This document shows, piece by piece, positions 9,581 to 19,752 of a DNA stretch of 64,000 nt. Made by a program: the position numbers and the translations under genes. The notes beneath the pieces are model-generated. The model was not told the DNA's origin and made no database searches. It was given only the letters and a program-made list of their open reading frames with translations. Origin of the DNA: an uncultured Actinomycetes bacterium (GTDB lineage Bacteria; Actinomycetota; Actinomycetes; Actinomycetales; Bifidobacteriaceae); the NCBI GenBank assembly GCA_900314875.1, contig OMWX01000003.1, forward strand, positions 109,151 through 173,150, read 5' to 3'. How positions within the stretch are numbered: position 1 is the first letter of the stretch; each line of letters begins with the position of its first letter.

Positions 9581-11092
9581 TTATTCTATCGAACCGGGAG
9601 CTTTATATGCGCTTCCGTCGGATGCAGATCTTATGAAACTGCCGGCTTCTTCGAGAGCCGCTTGAGCTTCTTCTATCTGTTCCGCGACGCGTTCGTATGC
9701 GGTGCCGCCCTTGCCGCAGCGGGAATTCGCAGATCCTTGCGCTGAGAGAACTGTGCGCACTTCTGCCGATTTTTCTGCTGACATGAATTCGGAAAATATT
9801 TTCGCAAAATCTTCGTCACTCAGATCCCACAATTCTTTCTGACGGCTTTCGGCAATTTTTACGCAAGCTCCCGAAAGTTCATGCGCGTTTCTGAAAGGAA
9901 TGCCGTTTTTTACAAGCCATTCGGCGATATCAGTAGCCAGAGCAAAACCTGTGGGAGCCTCGGCTTCAAGCCGATCTTTATTGAAAGTCATCGTGGCAAT
10001 CATGCCCGTAAATGCGGGCAGAAGCACTTCAAGAGTATCCGTTTGATCAAATACGGCTTCTTTATCCTCTTGCAAATCGCGCGCATATGCTGTCGGAAGT
10101 CCTTTGAGAGTTGCCAAAAGTCCGGTTAAATCTCCTATGATGCGTCCTGATTTGCCGCGCGCAAGTTCTGCGATATCAGGATTTTTTTTCTGCGGCATAA
10201 TCGATGATCCTGTCGAATACGAGTCATGCAGCGTAACAAATGCAAATTCCTGAGTATTCCAAATAATGATTTCTTCGCTGAGCCGGGAAATATCAACGCC
10301 AATCATTGCCGCGACGAAAGCATATTCGGCAACAGTATCGCGAGAAGAAGTTCCGTCAACAGAGTTTTCAGTGACCCTGGTGAAACCCAAATCCTTCGCA
10401 ACTGCGAGAGGATCAAGTCCCAGCGTGTTTCCGGCAAGAGCTCCGGAACCGTAAGGCGAAGCATCTGCGCGTTTATCCCAGTCCGCAAGACGCTGAATGT
10501 CGCGAATAAGCGGCCAAACGTGCGCCATGAGCTGGTGAGCAAGCAGAACCGGCTGCGCGTGTTGCATATGCGTGCGTCCGGGCATTACGGTTTTTCCGGC
10601 TCTTTCAGCCTGCCCTATAAGTTCGAAGCAAAGCTGAGCAAGCATTCCGGCGACAACGCGCGAGTGTCTGCGCAGCCACATCCTTATAAGACAGGCAATC
10701 TGATCGTTTCTCGAACGACCTGCTCTCAATTTTCCGCCCAGTTCTGCGCCCGCGATATCAAGAAGTCCTCTTTCAAGCGCGGTGGCTTCGTCTTCATCTT
10801 CTTCGGAAGGAATAAATTCTTTCGCGTCAACCCGTTTTTGCAGTTCGTCAAGAGCCGATTCCATGCGATTCAGTTCGTCGTCAGTCAAAAGTCCGGCGCG
10901 AGCGAGAGCGCGGGCATGAGTGCGCGAACCTGCGATATCGTCGTCTGCCAAACGCCAGTCAAACTGCGTCGACTTGCTTAACGCCGCCAATTCGGGAGAA
11001 GGACCGGATGAAAAACGTCCTCCCCACAAAGCGAGTCTGTTTCCGTCAGACGACTTGTTCTTATTCGTTTTTTCTTCAAATTTATCAGACAT
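9581..11092 (-). CDS. argH: argininosuccinate lyase
   Basis: It cleaves argininosuccinate to arginine and fumarate, the last step of arginine synthesis. The fumarase/aspartase superfamily signature [15 protein letters not shown] is present, as are RSRNDQ and the active-site region [16 protein letters not shown]. The ATG at 11092 gives 503 residues beginning [13 protein letters not shown] longer open frame to 11179 exists, but its extra 29 residues do not look like the family and the usual length fits the shorter form. A short polar N-terminal tail of about 18 residues precedes the conserved [12 protein letters not shown] start. Confidence 0.96.
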   Translation of the reverse strand: MSDKFEEKTNKNKSSDGNRLALWGGRFSSGPSPELAALSKSTQFDWRLADDDIAGSRTHARALARAGLLTDDELNRMESALDELQKRVDAKEFIPSEEDEDEATALERGLLDIAGAELGGKLRAGRSRNDQIACLIRMWLRRHSRVVAGMLAQLCFELIGQAERAGKTVMPGRTHMQHAQPVLLAHQLMAHVWPLIRDIQRLADWDKRADASPYGSGALAGNTLGLDPLAVAKDLGFTRVTENSVDGTSSRDTVAEYAFVAAMIGVDISRLSEEIIIWNTQEFAFVTLHDSYSTGSSIMPQKKNPDIAELARGKSGRIIGDLTGLLATLKGLPTAYARDLQEDKEAVFDQTDTLEVLLPAFTGMIATMTFNKDRLEAEAPTGFALATDIAEWLVKNGIPFRNAHELSGACVKIAESRQKELWDLSDEDFAKIFSEFMSAEKSAEVRTVLSAQGSANSRCGKGGTAYERVAEQIEEAQAALEEAGSFIRSASDGSAYKAPGSIE

Positions 11093-11275
11093 GTTCTCGA
11101 CTCTTTCGAAACGCTTTACTCTGGAAAATGTTTGCAAAAGCAAGACAGAGATTGAACGCAAAGATTGTTTCTCATTCAAGTTCTTCGCCGTTCAAAACCC
11201 GCAGTTTGTCTCAGTCTGTTCAAACTTGCAGTTTCAATCTTCTGCCCGGCTTTTAAGTTTTCGGATCGACCGGAT

Positions 11276-12520
11276 TCAGGATTGGAAAGAAGTATCTGAA
11301 GGAACTTCAATGCCGTTTCCGAAACGCACGTCGCGCGCGGCAGCAACTCTGTCAGGCAGACCGTAAATTTCGATAAATCCGTTGGAAGCATTCTGATCAA
11401 ACTTATCTCCGGATTCATAAGTAGCCAGCGAATAATCGTAAAGCGATGCATCGGAACGGCGTCCGGTTACCACAGCGCGGCCGGAATGCAAAGTCATGCG
11501 AATTTCTCCGCTTACGTACTGCTGAGTCTCTTCGATAAAGGCATTGAGAGAACGAACCGCAGGAGAGAACCACTGAGCATCGTAAACCAGTTCCGCCCAG
11601 CGCTTGTCGATATCGGTTTTAATGCGATGCTGTTCGCGTTCGAGACAGAAGTTTTCAAGTTCTTTGTGAGCTGTAATCAAAGCTATCGCGCCCGGAGCTT
11701 CATAGAGTTCGCGGGACTTGATTCCCACAAGCCTGTCTTCTATAACGTCAATTCGCCCTATGCCCTGAGCTCCCGCACGGCGATTCATTTCTTCGATTGC
11801 CTGCAAAGCAGTTACTTCTCTGCCGTCAATTTTTACCGGAATTCCCTTTTCAAATTCAATAACGACTTCATCTGCAACGGGAGAAAAATCCGGATCATCC
11901 GTATATGAGTAAACATCTTTTGTGGGAGCATTCCACGGATCTTCGAGATAACCCGTTTCTATTGCTCGCCCCCATACGTTCTGATCGATCGAATAGGGAC
12001 TTTTCTCCGTCTGTTCTATAGGCAGATTCTTGTCTTTTGCATAAGCGATTTCGACATCGCGAGTCAAAGACAAATCGCGAATGGGGCTGATAGCCTTCAA
12101 AGTCGGATCTATTGACTGAATTGAAACTTCAAATCGAACCTGGTCATTGCCTTTTCCGGTACATCCATGAGAAATCGTATCTGCTCCGAACTGATGCGCT
12201 GCGCGCACCAAATGCTTGCTGATCAGCGGACGAGATATAGCCGACACAAGCGGATAAACTCCCTGATACATTGCATTTGCTTTAAGAGCAAGCATGCAAT
12301 ATTCGTCGGCAAATTCGTCGCGCGCGTCGACGATATAAGATTCGACGGCTCCGCAGGCAAGAGCACGCTGTTTTATCGTTTCCAAAGCTTCTCCGCCCTG
12401 ACCGACATCGAGAGACACGGCAACAACGTCTTTGCCCGTGCGATCCTTAAGATACGGAATTGCCACAGATGTGTCTAATCCGCCCGAATACGCCAAAACG
12501 AGACGATTTTTTTCTGTCAT
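11276..12520 (-). CDS. argG: argininosuccinate synthase
   Basis: It joins citrulline and aspartate with ATP. The N-terminal pyrophosphatase loop AYSGGLDTS, the DVGQGGE segment and the citrulline/aspartate-binding region [13 protein letters not shown] are clear. The length of 414 is normal. AAAGGGG lies eight bases before the ATG. The gene follows argR with a 79-base gap that could carry its own promoter, and precedes argH by 183 bases. Confidence 0.97.
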   Translation of the reverse strand: MTEKNRLVLAYSGGLDTSVAIPYLKDRTGKDVVAVSLDVGQGGEALETIKQRALACGAVESYIVDARDEFADEYCMLALKANAMYQGVYPLVSAISRPLISKHLVRAAHQFGADTISHGCTGKGNDQVRFEVSIQSIDPTLKAISPIRDLSLTRDVEIAYAKDKNLPIEQTEKSPYSIDQNVWGRAIETGYLEDPWNAPTKDVYSYTDDPDFSPVADEVVIEFEKGIPVKIDGREVTALQAIEEMNRRAGAQGIGRIDVIEDRLVGIKSRELYEAPGAIALITAHKELENFCLEREQHRIKTDIDKRWAELVYDAQWFSPAVRSLNAFIEETQQYVSGEIRMTLHSGRAVVTGRRSDASLYDYSLATYESGDKFDQNASNGFIEIYGLPDRVAAARDVRFGNGIEVPSDTSFQS

Positions 12521-12599
12521 TGTTTTCCCCTTTCGCAGGTTTCGAATATTAAAATTTTAAATGTGCAGAACTCTTTAAAACAAAGAGACTGCAAAACTT

Positions 12600-13244
12600 C
12601 TAAGTTTTTTCTGTTTTAACGAAGTATTCTCTATTCTCGCGATTTTTGCCGTCTGCCACGCTTTTGCGGCTTTCGGCAGATTTGTCCGATTCTGCAAAGT
12701 TTGCAGAATCTGCAGACTCTGCGGATTCAGACGAAACATCCGCTTTCTTTGAAGCCGCGTCCAACAGAAGTTTCGTGAGCTTTTCTGCAGTTTTACCATC
12801 GGAAACAACAATAAGCACAGTATCGTCTCCGGCAATTGTGCCCAAAACGCCTTCAAAAGGATTCCTGTCAAACAGGCTTCCCATATACTGAGCAGCGCCG
12901 GACAAAGTATGCACAACCACAAGATTGCCCGCGCTTGCAACCGAAGTAACCAGTCCCGTCAAAGCTCTGGACACAAGAATAGAGTCTGACGGCTTATTCG
13001 CATCGACGCGGATTTCCCCGACGGAAGTTTCACCGACGGAATAAGCAATCTTTCCGTCCTTTCTGCGCGTTTTCACCGCTTTAAGTTCATCCAAATCGCG
13101 GCTCAGCGTCGCCTGAGTTACCTCTATTCCTTCATTTGAAAGAATAGACGACAGCTGTTGTTGCGAAGTGACTATATATTTGCTCAGCGCTTCTTCAATT
13201 GCGCTGTGTCTCGCCGCGCGCGAAATAGGACGATGCGGTTCCAT
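12600..13244 (-). CDS. argR: arginine repressor ArgR
   Basis: It is the arginine-sensing hexameric repressor of the arg genes. The N-terminal winged helix shows [26 protein letters not shown], and the C-terminal oligomerisation and arginine-binding domain carries [12 protein letters not shown]. The ATG at 13244 overlaps the TAA of argF (TAATG), which marks coupled translation; a longer in-frame extension inside argF is not credible. After the normal end (about residue 165) there is an extra tail of about 45 residues of Ser-Ala-Asp-Glu repeats, unusual for ArgR. Its operator candidate is the palindrome at 18804-18821. Confidence 0.93.
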   Translation of the reverse strand: MEPHRPISRAARHSAIEEALSKYIVTSQQQLSSILSNEGIEVTQATLSRDLDELKAVKTRRKDGKIAYSVGETSVGEIRVDANKPSDSILVSRALTGLVTSVASAGNLVVVHTLSGAAQYMGSLFDRNPFEGVLGTIAGDDTVLIVVSDGKTAEKLTKLLLDAASKKADVSSESAESADSANFAESDKSAESRKSVADGKNRENREYFVKTEKT

Positions 13245-14215
13245 TATGCAGTTTCCCCCAGCAGAGATTCGTCTCCGCGCTGCTGCGCGACAAGCCACGT
13301 AAGCAGAGCTTTTTGAGCATGAAGACGGTTTTCTGCTTCATCCCATACGACAGACTGTTTTCCGTCAATTATTTCTGACGTCACTTCTTTGCCTCTGTAA
13401 GCCGGAAGACAATGCTGAAAAAGCGCGTCAGGCTTGGCAAGGGACATAAGCTCGGCATTTACCTGATAATCCCAGAACAGATTTGATTTAAGTTCATAAT
13501 CTTCTTCTTCGCCCATAGACACCCAAGTGTCGGTAAATACGCAATCGGCTTCTTTAACCGCTTCTTGCGGGTCGGTCGTAACGAGAATCGAACCGCCTGT
13601 CTCTGCAGCGCGGGCACGAGCATCATCTGCGATATCTTCGCGAGGAAGAAAACCCAAAGGTCCGGCAATGCGCACGTTCATGCCCGCAACCGCACCGCCC
13701 AAAAGGTAAGAATGCGCCATATTATTCGCGCTGTCACCCACATATGCAATTGTTTTTCCTTTGAGATCCGTGCTTTTGCAATGCTGCGCTATCGTAAGAA
13801 AGTCAGCGAGAATCTGACACGGATGAAAATCGTCGGTCAGCGCGTTTATGACAGGAACGGAGGAATACTGAGCCATTCTTTCGATAAGATCCTGACCGAA
13901 AGTTCTCCATACAATCGCGCTGTTCATTCTGCTCAATACACGCGACGTGTCTTCGACAGGTTCGCCGCGCCCCAGCTGAGAACCGGATTTGTCTATTACA
14001 AGCGGATAGCCGCCCAATTCGGCAACTCCGACAGAAAAACTCGTGCGAGTGCGCGTGCTGGGCTTGTCAAAAAGTATCGCCACTCCCTGAGGACCTTCAA
14101 AGGGACGTGAATAATATCTGTTTTTCCAAAATTTCATTCCCAGATCGAGAATCTGTTTTTGCTCTGCGTGCGTAATATCGTCATCGCGCAGCATATGTCT
14201 GAGTTTTGGCATCAT
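13244..14215 (-). CDS. argF: ornithine carbamoyltransferase
   Basis: It makes citrulline from ornithine and carbamoyl phosphate. The carbamoyl-phosphate motif STRTRTSF, the HPCQ motif ([11 protein letters not shown]) and the ornithine-side motif HCLPAYRG are present. The length of 323 is standard. AAGGAG precedes the two adjacent ATG codons. The carbamoyl phosphate would come from carA/carB, also in this window. Its last base overlaps argR. Confidence 0.97.
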   Translation of the reverse strand: MMPKLRHMLRDDDITHAEQKQILDLGMKFWKNRYYSRPFEGPQGVAILFDKPSTRTRTSFSVGVAELGGYPLVIDKSGSQLGRGEPVEDTSRVLSRMNSAIVWRTFGQDLIERMAQYSSVPVINALTDDFHPCQILADFLTIAQHCKSTDLKGKTIAYVGDSANNMAHSYLLGGAVAGMNVRIAGPLGFLPREDIADDARARAAETGGSILVTTDPQEAVKEADCVFTDTWVSMGEEEDYELKSNLFWDYQVNAELMSLAKPDALFQHCLPAYRGKEVTSEIIDGKQSVVWDEAENRLHAQKALLTWLVAQQRGDESLLGETA

Positions 14216-14254
14216 TTTTTCATTCTCCTTAATTCGTTTGAACGTCTGAATGCA

Positions 14255-15508
14255 TTAATCCTGTTCGAGATATTCCGGCATTGATGACAAAATTTTTATC
14301 GCTTCATTCATTTCTTCTTCGCTTACGATAAGCGGCGGAGCCAGTCTCAAAACGTCAGGCGAGGGAGCATTGATTATAAGACCGTGTTCAAGAGCCCATT
14401 GCATTGCCGCATGAGCACAAGGCTTTGTCAGAACAATCGCATTCAGCAGTCCCTGACCGCGAACGGATTCAAAAAGCGGGTTTGAAAGTCCGGAAATTCC
14501 TTCTCGCAGCTGAATTCCTCGTTTTTCTGCATTGTCAATCAAATTTTCAGATTCAATTGCCTCGATTGTCGCAAGTCCGGCAGCAGCCGCAAGCGGATTG
14601 CCGGCAAACGTAGAACCGTGAGATCCCGGAGTGAACAGCGAAGAAACTTTGTTTCCGAATGTTATAAGTCCTCCGATAGGAAAACCGCTTCCGGCTCCTT
14701 TTGCGAATGTAATCGCATCGGGAGTGATTCCCCCGGACAAATCTTCACGCTGGAATGCAAACCATGCTCCTGTGCGTCCGATTCCGGTCTGAACTTCATC
14801 GATAATCATAAGAGCGCCGAAATCATCGCACAGTTTGCGCACACAGCGAGAATATTCGGCTCCGACGGGAAGCACGCCGGCTTCTCCCTGAATAAGTTCA
14901 AGGATTACTGCGCTTACAGGACCGCGTTTATCCGATTCGTCGAAAGCCCGTTTAATGTCATCCTCGTCTGAAGCCTCAACAAATTCAATGCCGGGAATAA
15001 GAGGTTCGAACGCATTTCGTATTGCGGGTTTCCAAGTCGCGCTCAGCGATCCGAGAGTTCTGCCGTGGAAACCGTGAGTCAGCGCGATAATACGGGCAGG
15101 CTCGGTTTTTTTGTTGGCAAGCGCATGTCCGTGCAGACGCGCCAGTTTTAACGCAGCCTCATTTGCTTCCGTTCCCGAATTGCAGAAATATACTCTCGAA
15201 CCTTCAGGAGTTTCGGCAAGACGTAACAGTTTGCAGGCTAATTCAATTTGCCCGGGCGTTGCGAAATAATTGCTTACATGCGCAAGTTTCGCAGCCTGTC
15301 TGCTTATTGCTTCTGTCCAAGTTTTATGCGCATATCCGAGCGCGTTCACCGCAATGCCGGCAAGGAAATCCAAATATTCTTTTCCGTCAACATCCCATAT
15401 TCGACAGCCTTCTCCGTGTTCCATAACGCGAAGCGGAGTACCGAAAACGTTCATATGAACGTTTTGATATTCGCCTAAAAATTCCGAACTTGTTTTCATT
15501 CTGTTCAT
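14255..15508 (-). CDS. argD: acetylornithine aminotransferase
   Basis: This PLP-dependent class III aminotransferase converts N-acetylglutamate semialdehyde to N-acetylornithine. Motifs are NSGTEANEAALKLAR, FHGRTLGSLSAT, the Asp-containing IIDEVQTGIGRTG, and the PLP lysine in TFAKGAGSGFP. I chose the ATG at 15508, three bases past the TAG of argB; a GTG at 15517 and an ATG at 15499 are alternatives. The short overlap or spacing with argB and a weak site (GGTGAG) imply coupling. Confidence 0.95.
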   Translation of the reverse strand: MNRMKTSSEFLGEYQNVHMNVFGTPLRVMEHGEGCRIWDVDGKEYLDFLAGIAVNALGYAHKTWTEAISRQAAKLAHVSNYFATPGQIELACKLLRLAETPEGSRVYFCNSGTEANEAALKLARLHGHALANKKTEPARIIALTHGFHGRTLGSLSATWKPAIRNAFEPLIPGIEFVEASDEDDIKRAFDESDKRGPVSAVILELIQGEAGVLPVGAEYSRCVRKLCDDFGALMIIDEVQTGIGRTGAWFAFQREDLSGGITPDAITFAKGAGSGFPIGGLITFGNKVSSLFTPGSHGSTFAGNPLAAAAGLATIEAIESENLIDNAEKRGIQLREGISGLSNPLFESVRGQGLLNAIVLTKPCAHAAMQWALEHGLIINAPSPDVLRLAPPLIVSEEEMNEAIKILSSMPEYLEQD

Positions 15509-15509
15509 A

Positions 15510-16463
15510 CTACTCACCGCAGCCGTTTCTCATCTGCATTTCATTCCCGGATACAATCATTGTGCCTATGCCGTTTCGGGTAAAGATTTCATTCAGCACG
15601 GAATGAGGTTCACGCCCGTCGATAATATGCGCATATTGCACTCCTTCGTCAATTGCTTTAAGACATGCTTCAATCTTCGGTCTCATTCCCGTTTGAAGTT
15701 CGGGCAGCATTTTGCGCAATTTTTCGGATCCTATGCAGCTTACGACTGAAGATTTGTCAGGCCAGTTTGCGTACAGTCCTTCGACATCCGTAAGAATAAT
15801 AAGCTTTTCGGCTCCGACAGCAGTTGCAAGCGCAGCAGCCGCACAGTCGGCATTCACGTTATAAACTTCAGTGGCATCATTTTTTCCGGGAGCTACGGAA
15901 GAAACTACGGGGATTCTTCCCGCAGTAATTAAATCTTCCACAGCTGAAGCATCCACGTCGACAATATCTCCGACAAGACCTATATCTTGAGGCTGACTGT
16001 TGACTACAGGCATTTTTTTCACAGCGGAAAACAGACCGCCGTCTTCACCCGAAACGCCTACCGCATAGGATTTATGCGCATTTATCAGTCCTACCAGTTC
16101 GCGCGAAACCTGACCGGTCAAAACCATTCGCACGACGTTCATAACTTCCGGAGTGGTAACTCTGAATCCTTCTTTAAACTCGGTTTCTATTCCAAGCTGT
16201 TGGAGCATCGCCGAAATTTGAGGTCCTCCGCCATGAACCACAATCGGATAAATTCCGACCTGACGGAGGAAAACCATATCCTGTGCGAAACATTTTTTCA
16301 GCTCGTCGTTAATCATCGCGTTTCCGCCGTATTTGATAACAACGCGCCGACCGGCAAATTCCTGCAGCCAGGGAAGCATTTCCATAAGAACTTCAGCTTT
16401 TTGACGCGAGTTCAAATCGTTATGGACATCCAAACCGCAGCAAAACTGTTCGTATTCAGACAT
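15510..16463 (-). CDS. argB: acetylglutamate kinase
   Basis: It phosphorylates N-acetylglutamate, normally the feedback-controlled step. The amino-acid kinase fold shows [10 protein letters not shown] and [12 protein letters not shown], and the C-terminal nucleotide region shows [19 protein letters not shown]. At 317 residues it is of the longer, arginine-sensitive type with an N-terminal helix ([17 protein letters not shown]). GGAGAAAA precedes the ATG. It lies 15 bases after argJ. Confidence 0.96.
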   Translation of the reverse strand: MSEYEQFCCGLDVHNDLNSRQKAEVLMEMLPWLQEFAGRRVVIKYGGNAMINDELKKCFAQDMVFLRQVGIYPIVVHGGGPQISAMLQQLGIETEFKEGFRVTTPEVMNVVRMVLTGQVSRELVGLINAHKSYAVGVSGEDGGLFSAVKKMPVVNSQPQDIGLVGDIVDVDASAVEDLITAGRIPVVSSVAPGKNDATEVYNVNADCAAAALATAVGAEKLIILTDVEGLYANWPDKSSVVSCIGSEKLRKMLPELQTGMRPKIEACLKAIDEGVQYAHIIDGREPHSVLNEIFTRNGIGTMIVSGNEMQMRNGCGE

Positions 16464-16478
16464 TTGATTTTCTCCGTT

Positions 16479-17654
16479 TCAGGATTCATAATCCGCATTG
16501 ATATGCACGTAATCCAAAGTCAGATCGTCTGTCCAGACCGTCGCTTCGCAATTTCCTCCGGTATTCAGACAAATATCTATCTGCACTTCGCGGTTTTGAG
16601 CCATCTGCACCAAAGCTCTCGGCAGTCCGGGTTTGCCTCCGTCGCAGACTCGCACCGAGTTGATATCCACTGTTACTTTTAACGGATCGTAAGGAGCAGT
16701 TTCTTCCGGAACCGTTCCCAGGGAGGATACGACGCGACCCCAGTTCGGATCGTTTCCGCATATTGCGCATTTAAGCAGGTTTGAAGCTGCCACCGCTCTT
16801 GCGCATGCCAGCGCGGCTTCTTCGCTTGTCGCATCCGAAACGGTTATTTTTATATCATGCGTTGCTCCTTCTCCGTCGCCGATAATCTGACGGGAAAGAG
16901 AAGAGCATGCCTGCTTTATTTTTTCTTTAAAATCTTCAAAATCAGGTTTAACCCCCGAGGCTGCCGACGAGAGAAGAAGAACCGTGTCGTTTGTAGACAT
17001 GCATCCGTCTACATCTATGCGGTCAAAAGTGACACTTGCAGCTTCTTTCAAGGCTTTTTGCGCCTGTTCGGCTGTTACGTCCGCGTCAGTCGTAATAACG
17101 CAAATCATTGTCGCCAGTGACGGGGCTATCATTCCCGATCCCTTAACCATCCCGCCGACGCGATATCCGTCTGCCTGAATTTCGACGGTCTTATATTTTG
17201 TATCCGTCGTCATAATGGCTTTTGCGGATGCAATTCCGTATTCAGCGCTGTCGCTTAAATCTGCCGCAGCCGCTTTTATTCCCGAAATCATTTTCTCAAC
17301 GGGAAGCAGCTCTCCTATAAGACCTGTAGAAGCGACAAGCACTTCATCCTCTTTAAGATTAAGCGCAGCTGCTGTTTCTTTCACGCAGATACGGCTCTGT
17401 TCAATACCTTTTTCGCCGGTGCATGCATTGGCTCCGCCTGAATTAATCAGCACGGCTTTGGCTTTCCCGTCAGCAATAATTTCTTTGGAAACGATAACGG
17501 GAGCAGCAGCAAACCTGTTGGATGTAAAAACTCCGGCAGCAACATCGGAAGGACCGTTGTTTACAACAATCGCAAGATCTTTTTTATCTTTAAGAGCCGT
17601 GATTCCCGCATGAACGGAACCGGTTGAGAATCCTTTTGCAAATACTGTGCTCAC
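16479..17654 (-). CDS. argJ: bifunctional ornithine acetyltransferase / N-acetylglutamate synthase
   Basis: It recycles the acetyl group in the arginine pathway. The self-cleavage site is seen as KGSGMIAPSLATM with the nucleophile Thr182, and the oxyanion-hole pair is in ASTGLIGELLP. The usual PNMATM reads PSLATM here. The GTG start at 17654 overlaps the argC stop by four bases (GTGA). There is no separate argA or argE in this cluster, which fits the cyclic pathway. Confidence 0.96.
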   Translation of the reverse strand: MSTVFAKGFSTGSVHAGITALKDKKDLAIVVNNGPSDVAAGVFTSNRFAAAPVIVSKEIIADGKAKAVLINSGGANACTGEKGIEQSRICVKETAAALNLKEDEVLVASTGLIGELLPVEKMISGIKAAAADLSDSAEYGIASAKAIMTTDTKYKTVEIQADGYRVGGMVKGSGMIAPSLATMICVITTDADVTAEQAQKALKEAASVTFDRIDVDGCMSTNDTVLLLSSAASGVKPDFEDFKEKIKQACSSLSRQIIGDGEGATHDIKITVSDATSEEAALACARAVAASNLLKCAICGNDPNWGRVVSSLGTVPEETAPYDPLKVTVDINSVRVCDGGKPGLPRALVQMAQNREVQIDICLNTGGNCEATVWTDDLTLDYVHINADYES

Positions 17655-18739
17655 GGTGCGACTCCGATCGAGGTAAGTCCTGTTTGTTCATCCTTGCCCA
17701 AAGCGATGTTCAGCGATTCGACTGCCTGCCCCGCAGTTCCGCGATTCAGATTGTCGATAGCAGCAAAAGCGTACAGTCTCCTGCTTTTTCTGTCGACCGC
17801 AACCTGCACGTGAGCGCTGTTAGAACCGGAAACGCTGTTTGTCGCCGGAAGCATATCTTCAGGCAGCAAGGTTATAAAATCTGTTTTTTCGTATGCCTTC
17901 TGCCATGCCGAGCGAATCTGTTCGTCGGAAGCGTCCAAACCTTTATCCGTAAGCGCTGCAGAAACTGTCGCGAGAATTCCGCGGCTCATCGGAACAAGCA
18001 TCGGCGTAAATCCTACGGAAAACCTGTATGATTCACTCGCAGACAAACCTGAAGCATGAGCAAGATTCTGCATAATTTCGGGAATATGACGATGCGTTCC
18101 GCCGACTGAGTAAGCTGTTGCAGATCCCATAGCTTCGCTTCCCAACAGGAACGTTTTTTTAAGATTTTTCCCGGCTCCCGAATATCCTACGGCAAGATCT
18201 GCGACAATATCTCCTTCAATAAACCCCTCGGCGATTCCGGGCTGAATCGCAAGCGTAACGGCTGTCACGTTGCATCCGGGTCCGGCTATGCGTTTTGCGC
18301 TTCTCAAAGCAGCTTGTTGATATCTGTATGTTCCGTCAGAATTTTGTCCGACAATCAGTTCCGGCAGACCATAAACCCAGTTCGAATAATACTGTCCCCC
18401 ATAATATTCATCCCAGGCTGTTTTGTTTTCAAGCCTGTGATCTGCTCCCAAATCAATAACAATCGCTTCGGGATCCAATTCAGCCGCCAAAGCTCCGGAA
18501 GCGCCGTGAGGCAAAGCCAAAACAATAACATCATGTCCGTTAAGCACATCAGGAGTCGTATCTTCAACGATCAAATCTCCCAGAGAAGGAATATGCGGAG
18601 CATGCTTAAAAAATCTGTCTCCTGACGACGAATGCCCCGCAACGCACGTTACCTCAAAATCGGGATGTTCAGCAAGAATGCGCAACGCTTCGCCGCCCGC
18701 ATATCCCGTCGCTCCCGCAACTGCAACAGACAGAACCAT
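17651..18739 (-). CDS. argC: N-acetyl-gamma-glutamyl-phosphate reductase
   Basis: It reduces acetylglutamyl phosphate to the semialdehyde. The NADP-binding loop VAGATGYAGGEALRIL starts the protein and the catalytic cysteine is in AGPGCNVTA (Cys156); the HRHIPEI segment follows. The ATG at 18739 begins directly at the conserved Rossmann strand (MVLSVAVAG) with AAGGGAAG upstream; the open frame to 18787 is an unneeded extension. It is the first gene of the arginine cluster, and the operator candidate lies 65-82 bases before its start. Confidence 0.96.
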   Translation of the reverse strand: MVLSVAVAGATGYAGGEALRILAEHPDFEVTCVAGHSSSGDRFFKHAPHIPSLGDLIVEDTTPDVLNGHDVIVLALPHGASGALAAELDPEAIVIDLGADHRLENKTAWDEYYGGQYYSNWVYGLPELIVGQNSDGTYRYQQAALRSAKRIAGPGCNVTAVTLAIQPGIAEGFIEGDIVADLAVGYSGAGKNLKKTFLLGSEAMGSATAYSVGGTHRHIPEIMQNLAHASGLSASESYRFSVGFTPMLVPMSRGILATVSAALTDKGLDASDEQIRSAWQKAYEKTDFITLLPEDMLPATNSVSGSNSAHVQVAVDRKSRRLYAFAAIDNLNRGTAGQAVESLNIALGKDEQTGLTSIGVAP

Positions 18740-18803
18740 ATCCGCTTCCCTTCGTTCGACAAATCGCAAACTTCGCGCATATTTCATAATTAATATGCAA
18801 CAC

Positions 18804-18821
18804 TATGCATAATTATACATA
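18804..18821. promoter_or_regulatory. candidate ARG box (ArgR operator)
   Basis: TATGCATAATTATACATA is an 18-bp near-perfect palindrome with one mismatch. It fits the general ARG-box form (TG-N-AT, four A/T bases, AT-N-CA) known from E. coli and Bacillus. A looser half site, TTCATAATTAATATGCAA, lies at 18783-18800, close to the spacing seen for paired boxes. It stands just upstream of argC in a cluster that encodes ArgR. Binding is inferred. Confidence 0.55.
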
Positions 18822-18902
18822 ACTTTGCATAAAACACGCGCAAAACAGGAAAATATTTCAAAATTTTATGCATACACACAAAATCGCGCAAAAAACACAA
18901 AG

Positions 18903-19514
18903 TCATCTGCCGTATCGTTCAAGAATCTGCTCGGGCGTAATGCCGTTGATAATGCATAAAAGGTCAACAACAAGAACAATTACGCCCACGACAATCGCCG
19001 CAATTGCAAGACCTTTGCCTTTCATATGCAGAATTCTGGTTCTGTACAGCGATATGCAGCCCAGAATAATTCCTACGGGAGGGAAAAGGAATCCCAGAAT
19101 AATAGCCGCAAACGAATAAGAATCCCAATGTCCGTATACAGGATTCGACTGCGGATCGTCAGGGTTAAACGGCAGCATCTGGACTGCCTGCCGTTCTTCA
19201 TTTTCTGCGGAATCATTCTGCTCAATCCTGATATACTGCATTGCAGGCTGTTCAGGTTCTTCTTTCTTCTGTTTTTTCTTTTTTTCAGGTTCGGGTTTTC
19301 CGAAAATATACGGATCCCATCCCGGAAATTCATCGCGCATGCGTCCGTATCGGTGCGCAGTCCCCGCATTATCCGCCGCAGCATTCACATCCGCTCCGAC
19401 AGAGTTTTCTGTTTTGTCAGCAATGCCCTCGTTTGCCGATTTAACGGGCGAAACGTCTGTCGAATTGTTTTCTGCATTGCTGTCTGCGGCAGCGCCGTCA
19501 TTCAAATCCGTCAT
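18903..19514 (-). CDS. DUF4190-type membrane protein
   Basis: This 203-residue protein has a disordered acidic and Asn/Ala-rich N-terminus (1-65), a segment PGWDPYIFGKPEPEKKKKQKK, and two transmembrane helices near the C-terminus (about 135-160 and 168-192) with the motif AAIILGFLFPPVGIILGCISL. This is the DUF4190 layout. The ATG at 19514 has AAGGAG six bases upstream; the longer open frame to 19595 has no such site. Function unknown. It lies between pheT and argC on the same strand. Confidence 0.75.
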   Translation of the reverse strand: MTDLNDGAAADSNAENNSTDVSPVKSANEGIADKTENSVGADVNAAADNAGTAHRYGRMRDEFPGWDPYIFGKPEPEKKKKQKKEEPEQPAMQYIRIEQNDSAENEERQAVQMLPFNPDDPQSNPVYGHWDSYSFAAIILGFLFPPVGIILGCISLYRTRILHMKGKGLAIAAIVVGVIVLVVDLLCIINGITPEQILERYGR

Positions 19515-19752
19515 ATAATTCTCCTTATGCAAAATGCATATAAAGTATGGTATAAAACTGTTTTGCAAAAATCCGCTTAAGAAGCAAAATTGCATTTAAG
19601 GCGGAAATTCGCAGTGCCTGACGATGAAATGATGCTGCGGGAGGTTTTGCTTTCAAACAATAATTTCCGCAAACAAACATTACGCTTTTCTTTGCCGAAA
19701 CTTTCAAAAGCAGCAAATGCATCTGTCAGGCAAATCCTGCGAAACCGCTCTT

